Made by a program: the position numbers and the translations under genes. From positions 148,664,243 through 148,728,242 of the forward strand of contig OY294067.1 in the NCBI GenBank assembly GCA_958510875.1: a DNA stretch of 64,000 nucleotides, read 5' to 3'. The notes beneath the pieces were generated by a model. That model made no database searches and was not told the DNA's origin. It saw only the letters and a list, made by a program, of their open reading frames with translations. The stretch comes from Endomychus coccineus (taxonomy: Eukaryota; Arthropoda; Insecta; Coleoptera; Endomychidae). Positions 54,950 to 64,000 of this stretch are shown here, one piece after another. Each line of letters starts with the position of its first letter. The first letter of the stretch is position 1.

Positions 54950-55556
54950 AACTATTTTTATGGAGTCTTCCATAACAATGCTTAGGATCACCACCAACAA
55001 CGCCCACTCATGGTTCCCTGTTCCGTTACAAGAGCTACTTTCAATCCCAGCAGCTCATTATGGTCTACAAAGCACAGATTCGACCTATCCTGGACTACTG
55101 GTAACATGTTTAGAGTTTGGTTCCCAAACATATGCTGAAGCTCTTGTATTCTATTCAGAAGAGAGGAATTTGTTTGATTGATGATGTCACACTTACGGAG
55201 TTCATTGACCTCTCTGGAAGATCTTAGAAAGAAGGGAGATCCCTTCCTTTTCTATTGATATTTCCATGATCAGTTTTTATCAGAAATCTCGTCTGTTATC
55301 TCACCACGAGAGATTCCAGAAAGGCGGACCAGATGAGCTCAAACTAGTCACCACTTCATCACCTGCCGAACTTATTCTCACCAGACTTTATTTTTATCGA
55401 TCAGCGAAGTTGTGGAACCCATTACCTAGTGAGTTCTTCCACTATGCCCATAGCCTCGAAACCTTCAAGAAAAATCCGAATGTCTATCTCTTCTATCTAT
55501 ACTATTGCTTGCACACACGATGTTTTCCGAACATTATTGGTTTCTCTCTAGTGTAG
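54950..55556 (+). pseudogene. Decayed LINE reverse transcriptase 2 (C-terminal part)
   Basis: YKAQIRPILDY, VPKHMLKLLYSIQKR and LIDDVTLTEFIDLS show the thumb and C-terminal region of a Jockey/CR1-type LINE. Then, from 55,266, comes the C-terminal tail: RLYFYRSAKLWNPLPSEFF and LETFKKNPNVYL. Frames change at least twice. No poly(A) end recognised. Confidence 0.75.
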
Positions 55557-55559
55557 TCA

Positions 55560-58500
55560 AAGTATAAAATAAAAACAACCGTGAATCCTAGAAATAGCGT
55601 GTTTCTGATTTAGTTAAGGTGGAATTTCGTTGGGACGTCAAGTGGTTGCGGCGAACCGTGGTGGAAGCAGTAACAGCCGGTCGCGACAATCGTATGTTTC
55701 AATATGCATTTGAGTTTCCGCAGACGAATTAGTTCGTTCTCTGCCGAGGCACATTTGCTCATTTTAACTATGAGGCAATGTAATTTGTTTTATTTTTCCG
55801 GAGGTCGTCGTTGACATTGCATGGAGTACGACAATATTGAACAAATCCTGGTGAAAATGTTGAAAAATAACTCTCATTGAACTAAGCATAACTTTTATTT
55901 TCCTGTCGGAGGCAGAAATCTATGGAAACTCGATCCAAGATCAACTTGAGCGCACCGCCATACTATATGGTGCAAATATGTCCCATACGCCAGTTCGGTC
56001 TGTTGTGTTTATTCTTACTGAATAATGGACAGCGCTTGGAACCTTGAATCGTTCCGGTCTTATGGAACCAGTTGGCGCGTGGGAACTGCATCTCACTCTA
56101 TTTGTCCGAGTTTTAGAAGTAAGAGCAATTCCTTATTGATCCTGTGGGCCGATATGACAGACAACGTATCAATCAATTCATTAATAGTTTTATAATGACC
56201 AAGAAGTGCAATAATGAATGAGAAAAGTTAAGCAATGAGTAGCATTGCGAGGAAAATAAATCGAATAATCGTGTCTTAATCGAAAAGTATTCCACATATA
56301 GTTTTCAAACCTAAATTTGTCTAGAGGTTGATTCTGTTCAACATTCATTCATTCAAATCAGATCCTGAACTGCACTGCTTCTCAGTTAAAGGGAAAGAAA
56401 ATAGCAGCGCTCTTGTGTCTCGACTTATTGTTGCGAAGCCGTCGATTGCCGACCGCTAGATGCAAGAGATGCGACAGATTGATCAAGTTAATCTCATTGA
56501 TTAATCTCTGACTCAAGATCGAAGGATTTATTTCAGGCTGCGTCAATAATAATAAATATTTTTCAAGTTATCATCTGTGTTGAGGGTAGCATCGAGAATA
56601 TTTTGCCGAGTGGTCAAGCCAAATACCTGAGAGATATCATAGACAACAAAAACTCCTATGGAAACCACAATTGAAACAACAAGTGCAAATTCACTGCGGA
56701 CTCCTGATTGTGCAGAAGAGCATTGACCACAATTGAGGCCTCACCTCAATTACCATAATGTTGTAAGGCCATTATTAAAGCCAGGTTGAGAGATGAAAGG
56801 GAACATAGCTCAAAACGGCCAAATCAGAAGGATCTGAGAAAGCTTATGGTAAACTCGGCCACAAGACCTATGGGAAGTACACTCGTGAATTCCGTTGGAG
56901 CTGTTATGATGATGGAACCATTCCACTCGACTGTACAAGGAGCAGCAACATACTCACGCCAATAGGACTATTGTAACGCTTCCAACGTTACTTGTATAAA
57001 GAACACTGTAATGTATAGATTAACGATTTCTCTTCGGTTTGGAGACAAACATCTCATATGATTTATCGGAGCCATCTACTCGTTCAATTGGAAATCGATT
57101 ATTGAAATTAGTATTCCTCATGGTCGTTAGCACGAGAATCGCGAGTACGGGTAGAGATGAGAACGGAAGTTTCAAGTAGCCATTGTCGTGCGAGTGTGAC
57201 TAGAGGTAGGTCGAGTCTCATCAATTCTTTGTTTAATAGTCATTTCCTTAAATTTGCCATTGAAATAATAATGATATCAGGGCCTGTTTAATTTGATTTG
57301 TTTTCGTAATTAGGATTAAGCATGTACAGTCGCTGATCGTCATTATATTCCAGTGGAAATAATACTCAACATACCTCTCAGCACTCACCACGAAATCATC
57401 TTGTTATTTAGCATAATTCATAGATATCTCTTTCATCTATGAATATTTTGTGGTAATTTCCATACAAGAATAATTTAACGAGACGTAGGCAGGCGGTTGT
57501 GATAATATTTTTCCCTCTTTGTGCTTAACCCCTCAATTAGCACGTGTTCGTATTGTGTGATTTTGAGAATCTCCATTTTGTTGACCTGGTACATGAGTAT
57601 ACACGATTTGTCTTATTAGAATTAAACGTGAAGTGAATATTGTTCTGGGTAACATAAAGTAGGTAACTCAATTACTGCTCATTGAGTTCGTACTTAACAC
57701 CTCTGTTGCACTCGTTCAAGTTATTGTATGAATTAACTTCTTTGGGCAAATCAATTCACGTAAATCAGTTTTTATGCTAATTGACAAACTATAACTTATT
57801 AATTATAATTCTTTTCAGTAACTTTTTATTTTTACCGATTTAAAATATCAATTGTAGTAGCTCAATTCTTTTCAGATTTCCTCCAGAATGTTGTTTGCAA
57901 TAAAATTCTCTTCAAGATTTTGATATTGTTATATAGTGTTTATACAATTTGGGAGATAACATAATCAGTTGTGGAATCGTGTGGTTATTCCTATTGATTG
58001 TTTCACTCGTCCCTCGACCTGAGGCCAAGGTACTGTTCGTTTTTTTTGTAATTACAGGGTCTGAACGACTGAGGTACCTCTCTCCTTTTTGCCCGTGACG
58101 GTTTAGTGAATTTCCTGGCAGAGCCGACCTCCAGCTCCATCAAGTTCCAAGGACGTAACATTTTTTAGTTTGAATGACCATATTTTCATTTCACTGATTT
58201 TTGTTATCCAACTAAATTTGTGTTGCACTAATTTTTATAGTAATCTATTTCAAAGGTTCACATAATTTTTACATTTGATAACCTCTTTAATTAATGTAAT
58301 TGTACTCAATCAACTAAATTTATGTTATATTCGTTTCTTGTTATTAAAATAGTAACCAAAGTATCTAGTTTTTATATTTGTATAATTCAAAATTCCATTT
58401 TAGTTTTCATTATACCAATCAATTGTTCAATACAAAAACTGTAGCTCATTCAATTATTATTCAAATTCCTTATGGAATAAAATCAAATTGTTAAGTTGGA

Positions 58501-58835
58501 GTTTGTCTTATTCTTCTGAATATCCATCAACTATCATCCACCTCATAGTGCCTGGATTCTTGACTGTGAATTTTGTTTGTGGTTTATTTTTGAACAGTTG
58601 GCGCTCAGGGTAATTCACAAGTCTAGAATCCCAGGACACGTTCCACTACGAGCCCTGAGAATAAATATTTCAATTTGAGCTATTTGTGGAAATTTATCAC
58701 TACTGATCCTCAGGGACATAGTGATCCATTAACCGACGCGTAGTATTCCGTTTCACTATGAGAACCAAAAGGTAGCCACACCTTACTACCAATTAGAGTA
58801 AAGACTCATCACATTCATTCAACGAGGATGAATGA
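55560..58835. other. 3.3 kb without recognised features
   Basis: No gene supported. A GTTGGCGCTCAGGGTAATTC string at 58,599 resembles LTR-element primer sites, but I find no LTR pair. Confidence 0.45.
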
Positions 58836-58840
58836 GATAG

Positions 58841-59071
58841 ATGTACATCACAATATACTTTCGACAAGATATATCGCGAGACCAGGGATATACCACAAAC
58901 GTATACAAAGTTCACATTTTACCGATGATAAAACTCGTCACTATCCTCCAAGCAGGAATACGGGCTATAACACGCTGTGTGCGAACAACGCTTGAAGAAA
59001 GAACGCAAAACCACATCAGAATATACACAAACAGCAAAGCTGATCTTGATGAGCTGAGTATACTAACATAA
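58841..59071 (+). pseudogene. LINE RNase H fragment
   Basis: VTILQAGIRAITRCVRTTLE, ERTQNHIRIYTNSKADLDEL. This corresponds to the second and third RNase H motifs (Q-A-E and T-D-S-K-A-A-L in active copies). Here the Glu is Gly and the Asp is Asn, so the active site is lost. Confidence 0.65.
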
Positions 59072-59139
59072 CTCAAATATTGTATTCAAACCCAATTACA
59101 AGTAAGGACATATCCCATTGAGTAATAATGACAAAACAA

Positions 59140-59245
59140 AGACAATTGATAAATCTGGAGTTCATAAACTATCTTGTGAGGAATGGGATTCCCTTGATAT
59201 AGACAAAAGAGGAGGCTCATATGCTTTAGACTTTCAAAAACAGGT
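59140..59245 (+). pseudogene. Penelope-like GIY-YIG fragment
   Basis: One frame reads IDKSGVHKLSCEEWDSLDID, KRGGSYALDFQKQ. It parallels SGVYKLTC..C...YIGQTGRS, with key Tyr/Gly residues mutated. About 30 residues are recognisable. Confidence 0.5.
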
Positions 59246-59249
59246 TATA

Positions 59250-60590
59250 CATATAATAATTTTTTCGGTAAAAATCATCCCTCTACTGAACTAAATAGAT
59301 TAAATTTTTCCATACGACTGTTAAAATTTGGAAACTATACTTGTTGGAATATTTGAAAATTCACAAACAAAAACATAATTCTGCTTCTTGGTGATCAAAC
59401 TGACTTAGTTTATTCGAAATTATTAAATGTTTTCATTCCACGAATTATTGTCCCGATAAACTTCTATAGTCAGAATGTTACAACCCACCATGTAATCCTA
59501 TAGTGATAATCATCAAGTTGATGAATGACCGACCACAGTAAGCCTTCGCTACCGATAAGTATTTATAATTGAAGTTATGTATTTTAATTGTAATTGGATA
59601 ACGTCTAAAAGTTTGTTTCATTTGATGTTGTCTCCCTATTTCCGAAAACCCTAATCCCTGAGTCGATACGCATTCTGAAAAAATAGATTTCGTATATTAA
59701 TATTATCCACGATAAAAGCTGCATCACAGAATACGTGTTCATGACGTCTTCATGTATGAACGAAAATTATCTCACTTTTGACAAAAACTACTATGAACAA
59801 ATAAGCTGATATGCAATGAGCTATCCACTCTCTTTTTTTTGGCTTATCTTTTTCAAAGAAAAAAAATGAAATCATAACGACGGTTTCAGCTACACAATAA
59901 TTATATTATGGAAAAACTCCACTTAATAGTCTTGTCCATAGATTATTGAACGCTTCTGAGCCATTAAAATTATAGCAACAACTTGACAAGCTCCAGCAAA
60001 TAACGTGTAATAATCCGACGGGTTAATAATTTCGGGTCCTAGAATAATTTGATTTAATTCAAATTGAAAGTTTTATGAATTATCATATCTAGAAATAAAC
60101 ATACGATATGTTAGATATGTCTAGAGGCGACTGTAGTCTGAACCCATTTCCCTGTAGCATTGACTTCTAGGCCAGCAAGGAATCATGCCTTACTAACGTA
60201 AGCACGGTACGAGGTCAATGGTACTTTTTTTCCGAGTCAGGAGAAGTTCACGTGGAGTTGAGGAGAGCCGTCACTCACGATTCTTTCGCTTAGCTGAATT
60301 CCCATTGGCTGTTTTCATAATTTATGGGCCCTGCTCCCGGTATTCTAAGTTGAACACATTTTTTAAGCTTTGCGCGTGGGGTGACCCCCGCTTCAATGGT
60401 CATGAAAACTAATTACTTGGAGAAAAAAAGGGAGTTCTTCACCACCTACTTCGGTAAATTCAGCCAGCTTTATATCCACAGGGATGCTCCATTGTTGCAT
60501 TAATTGAAGTCATATATTTTATTCAGATTCCACACTCAAAATAATTGAAATATTTCTGATCTCTTTTTATTGTAGTTGAGATCATGTCTC
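59250..60590. other. Unrecognised stretch
   Basis: No gene supported. A somewhat GC-richer island at 60,230-60,420 has a 64-codon frame without motifs. Confidence 0.4.
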
Positions 60591-60595
60591 TATAA

Positions 60596-61065
60596 GGTCA
60601 GGTCCATGTGAAGCGGAAAAACGGGAAAGTGTTCTTACATTCAATTTCTGAACCTGTGAATTTTTCCAGATTTTTTGATAGCTCAATTTGGAGTTTTGGC
60701 GTGTCCAAACTTGAGTTTGTATTTTTTGCTTTTTTTTAATTTTCAAAAGCTTTTAGATCCTCAGGAATGCATTCCAGCGAAAAATTTATGTAGATCTTTT
60801 TTTGTTCACAAAACTCTTCAAAGAATTCAAAAAACATTTTTTTAATTTTCTAAAATCAAAATTTGATAGTGATCGAAAACTTTCAAATTTTGATTTTTGT
60901 GTCAAAAACAAACGAACCAAGCTTTCGAGTCGCGGTTAAATTCAAAATGAAGCTTCACTCATGCGCATCATACTCTGAAATTTTTGTGATCAATTATGCA
61001 TCCATTTTTGCAAAATCGCCTTTTAAAATTATTTTGACACCAAAAATAGCAGAAAAATCGTAGTT
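60596..61065 (+). mobile_element. Half copy of the 0.8-kb foldback element
   Basis: Starts GGTCAGGTCCATGTGAAGCG and follows the left arm of the element at 16,879 through its loop (GCATCCATTTTTGCAAAATC at about 61,000), then stops. Only one arm plus loop, no inverted partner. Confidence 0.75.
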
Positions 61066-61325
61066 TACAAAAACTCATATATTTTAGTACGTTACTCATC
61101 TTTTAAACTCAAATTTTATTAATTCTCATAATGAGAATTGACTCGATATTATGGAAAAATATCCCCCGAATTTTTTCAGATTTTTTATTTCAGAGTTAGA
61201 GATGCCACCAACATGAAACTACTTCCAAAATCTATAAAGTGGGAAGATTTTGATTCAAACTAAAGCGTTCTTATTAGCACATTACATAGACTCTCATTTC
61301 CACCTATTTCAATATTAGTTTTCGG

Positions 61326-61690
61326 TATTCTTTGTCGTTGCAAATGAACTATTCGGGATTTCATCAGAATTTATATTAGTGCTTTTGTGAAATTTATTTT
61401 TGATTTTTGAATTTAAATATGGCAGCTTGAGATCATCGAAACTTTCATCCATTATTCTTTGTCGTTGCGAAAGAGCTATTCGGATTTATATCAAGTTTTA
61501 GATTAATTCTCTTGTGAAATTTATTCGGAATTGTACTTTTAATTTCTAAATCAAAATGGCTGCTTGAGATTATCGAAATTTCCTTTTGTTCCTTTAGCAT
61601 TGAAGATGAACTATTCGGATTTATATCCAGATTTAGATTGATTCTCTTATGGAATTTACTTTCAATTTGCGAATTAAAATGGCCTGAGAT
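61326..61690 (+). repeat. Three tandem units of about 127 bp
   Basis: Units starting near 61,326, 61,453 and 61,581 with ATTCTTTGTCGTTGC, GAACTATTCGG, TTTATATCA-like, TCTCTTGTGAAATTTA and AAATGGC words, 75-85% alike by eye. Confidence 0.7.
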
Positions 61691-61959
61691 TCAAAAACGA
61701 AAATCCAATTTTAATCTGAAGTTGTTCAGTAATTTGGATGAAAAGGCAAAAAAATTGAATCTCATTTATTTCAATTTTTTTTGTATAGTGGAGTAATGGT
61801 TATATTAATGTTAATCTTTCTCCCTTTGGTTCATTATTATTCTTCATCAAGTTTAAAGAAAGAGAAAAACATCATCCAACACCCTGACGAAAAATGTTAG
61901 AAAGAAAGCCTCTAAAAATATTATTAATACTAACACCACAATGGAATAAATTTCCTTGC

Positions 61960-62114
61960 TTTTTTTTATTATAAGTCATTATATATACATATATTTTTTT
62001 TCATTATAAGAAAAAGCCGCTTCGACATCTTTGGCCATTGGCGGACTTCGGAACTAATTCATGTATGAGTATATGTACATAGGGTGGTATAACAGTATTT
62101 ATGACTTAAACTAT
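61960..62114 (-). other. 3' UTR and end of the I-clade LINE
   Basis: After the stop codon the minus strand reads through TCCGCCAATGGCCAAAGATG and CGAAGCGGC (a typical I-clade 3' UTR layout), then AT-rich simple sequence at about 61,985. Confidence 0.5.
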
Positions 62115-63098
62115 TTACAATTTGTTTATTATTTGCGCTGCTGTTATGAACTGTATTGTTTTTTCCAATGATTCTCTGTTTGTACTAAGAACGCCTCTTA
62201 AATTTGGAGGAAAATTATGCTTTATGCGCAGATTATTGTACTTTGAACAAACTATTAGTATATGCTTCACAGTACATTGCACTTGACACATATCAAACAC
62301 TGGTGGAACCTGATGTGCTAATAGATGTCCTTGTGTTAGACGAGTATGCCCGAGTCTTAACTGAGATACGGCTACTTGATGGTTTCCACTTGGAAGGTAC
62401 GGAAGTGGTTCTACAGTGGAGGGCTGGATTCCTTGGAGTTTAGTTCTTGTTCCTTTCCATTCACTGTCCCATTTTTGTTTAAACAATTTTTTAAAGTGGT
62501 TTTCGATATCGGTGTCTACAACTAGATTTACTGTACGAGCTTCCGGAGACGATATAGCTTCTTTCGCTAGACGGTCGGCAATTTCGTTTCCATGTATTCC
62601 CATATGAGATGGAAAATAAACAAATACTATATTTTTGTTCGTTTCCGAGGTGGCACCTATTTGATCATTGATAGCTATCACTAATGGGTGAGTAGGATAT
62701 AACTGTTTCAGGGATTGGAGGGAGCTGAGTGAGTCACTGCATATTACAAATTTATCATCATGAGTTGTGCCAAATCGAACTGCTTGCAACAGCGCGTATA
62801 ATTCACCAGTATAAACACCAGATATAGATGGCAGTGAGAACTTTTGATTTATATCTTCCACTGTAAAATCAGAATACACTCTGCCGTTATCCTTAGAAGC
62901 ATCCGTATATATGAACTTATGGTTGGTATATTTTTCACATAGGTTTTTGAATTCAGATTCGATTTGGAGGGGACAATTTTGAGTTTTGGAAAATTTAGAC
63001 ATATGTAAATCTACTCGCTTACTCGAGATAGTCCACGGTGGAAAGCGGAGGTTGCACTTTTGAAGGGAACTCAGTGATTTTGTATTTATCTCTGCCAC
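62115..63098 (-). pseudogene. I-clade LINE, RNase H domain and tail
   Basis: A 327-residue open frame. RNase H: Asp66 in FIYTDAS, Glu99 in GVYTGELYALLQA, Asp122 in ICSDSLSSLQS, His165/Asp175 in FPSHMGIHGNEIADRLAKEA. All four acidic residues and the His are present, so the domain itself may be functional. The C-terminal part has AVSQLRLGHTRLTQGHL and a C-x3-C...H...C knuckle (CQVQCTVKHILIVC). The frame joins the upstream RT piece by a shift near 63,090, so the full protein is broken here. Confidence 0.85.
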
Positions 63099-63529
63099 AT
63101 TTTAGCTCTTCCGTATAAAGGAAGCTGGTTGTACTGTCTGGTGGAGCATTCTTCATCATACCTTGCTGGAAACACATTTCGGTAGTTTGGGTTTTTCGGA
63201 CACGTTGCGATGTTGGAAGCGTAGGATAATGTCAGCTGTTTTCTGCGAATGCTTAAGGGTAGCTCTCCACTCAGACATTGGAGGCTTTTGGTCGGGCTCG
63301 ATCGAAATGCTCCAAGAGCTATTCTTAGTGCCTTGTGCTGGATGGTGTCAATTTTTCTTAAATTTGTTTTGGAGCATGAGATGCATCCATAGTCGATTCT
63401 CGCGCGTATGAGGCTCTGATATATGTGAAGCAATACTTTAGTATCGGCTCCCCATTTGTGATGTGCTAGTACCTTCATAATGTTAAGAGCATTATTGCAG
63501 TTTGCTACTAAATTATCTATATGTGACAT
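63086..63529 (-). pseudogene. I-clade LINE, RT thumb region
   Basis: SHIDNLVANCNNALNIMKVL, IYQSLIRARIDYGCISCSKT, IQHKALRIALGAFRSSPTKS and LSGELPLSIRRKQLTLSY form the thumb/connector of I-clade reverse transcriptases. Same strand as and directly upstream of the RNase H piece. Confidence 0.85.
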
Positions 63530-64000
63530 CCACTTTAGTCGACTATCAAAAATTACTCCAAGAATTTTTATTTCGTCTACAAATAGCAGCTGAGTCTTTT
63601 CCAGTTTGAGGACAGGTGTTATATTATTGCTTCGGTTTGAGAATTGGATACATTTTGTTTTCTCGGCAGAGAATTCGAAGTCAGTTTTTTTACTCCATTT
63701 CTCAATTGAGTTGATAGCTTGTTGTAGTAATTTTTCTATAGATTTTCGACATTTACCTTCGAAGTAGATTAGTAAGTCGTCTGCAAACAGGATTGCTTTA
63801 ATAGGTAGTTGACACTTATCACTGATCCTTGTGGGGTTCCATTTTCAAGATTTTTTTCTAGTGATAGGGTACTGTGTTCCTTTACTCGGAATGTCCAATT
63901 ATTCAAGAAATTTTCTATGAAGCAGAATATGTTTCCTTTGATTCCCCATTAGGAAAGTTTTTGTAGAACCCCAAACTTCCATGTCATATCGTAAGCTCTT
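63530..64000 (-). pseudogene. I-clade LINE, RT palm, cut by the window edge
   Basis: The minus strand has the catalytic FADD box at about 63,777-63,790 and the earlier GTPQGS box at about 63,823-63,840. They are only some 35 bases apart, so the segment normally between them is largely deleted. Below FADD the frame is open through AINSIEKWSKKTDFEFSAEK and KILGVIFDSRLKW. The rest of the RT and the endonuclease lie beyond the window. Confidence 0.75.

Noticed and set aside
58590..58640. LTR-element primer-binding site TTGGCGCTCAGGG
   Set aside because: No LTR pair or downstream gag found; one short match is not enough.
62204..62607. Two plus-strand ORFs inside the LINE RNase H region
   Set aside because: Antisense shadows of the clear RNase H frame.

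Overview
This window looks like an AT-rich arthropod nuclear genome, most likely an insect; a beetle is a guess. Reasons: Penelope-like, I-clade, BEL/Pao, piggyBac-like and Tc1/mariner-like remnants, canonical GT/AG splice sites, AATAAA signals, long (TA)n arrays, and no bacterial operon or ribosome-site structure. I found no convincing ordinary host gene. Nearly everything recognisable is mobile DNA, most of it broken.

Region 1 (about 1-15,250) is the outstanding object. It is a palindrome whose two arms (1-5,778 and 9,105-14,882) mirror each other without an indel wherever I compared them: x + y = 14,883 for every paired ORF. The arms surround a 3.3-kb loop. Each arm has hr-like repeat arrays outside and genes inside: an adenain-like cysteine protease remnant, a split D-x-Q-G-F family gene, a small membrane-protein ORF, a nucleotidyltransferase-like 207-aa protein, an 84-aa ORF and a two-finger C2H2 protein. 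The loop holds a mini chromodomain gene (two related exons, splice signals, poly(A) signal) and a 343-bp tandem array. I recognise no integrase, polymerase, capsid gene or ATPase, so it may be a virus- or Polinton-derived element of unfamiliar layout. The left end lies outside the window.

Region 2 (15.3-26.1 kb) is a nest of foldback modules separated by (TA)n arrays. It contains Penelope-like 3' ends in inverted pairs, two palindromes of about 1.3 kb, an 0.8-kb foldback element, and a satellite of about 473 bp whose every unit carries a tRNA-like Pol III promoter (11 tRNA-like copies here, in both orientations).

Region 3 (26.1-40 kb) holds a dispersed GAGCGTCC-motif repeat, a Penelope-like pseudogene with inverted ends, a TIR element with a CXC-type cysteine-rich domain, a transposase scrap, a MITE, the end of an R2-like (REL-endonuclease) retrotransposon, a Tc1/mariner-related element with TIRs of about 600 bp, and an array of ETS/forkhead-like core motifs.

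Region 4 (40-64 kb) is mostly unrecognised AT-rich DNA. It contains a TIR element of about 1 kb, decayed LINEs, an inverted and RT-less BEL/Pao element, an internally deleted piggyBac-like element with matching ends, a half foldback element, and at the right edge an I-clade LINE with a well-preserved RNase H.
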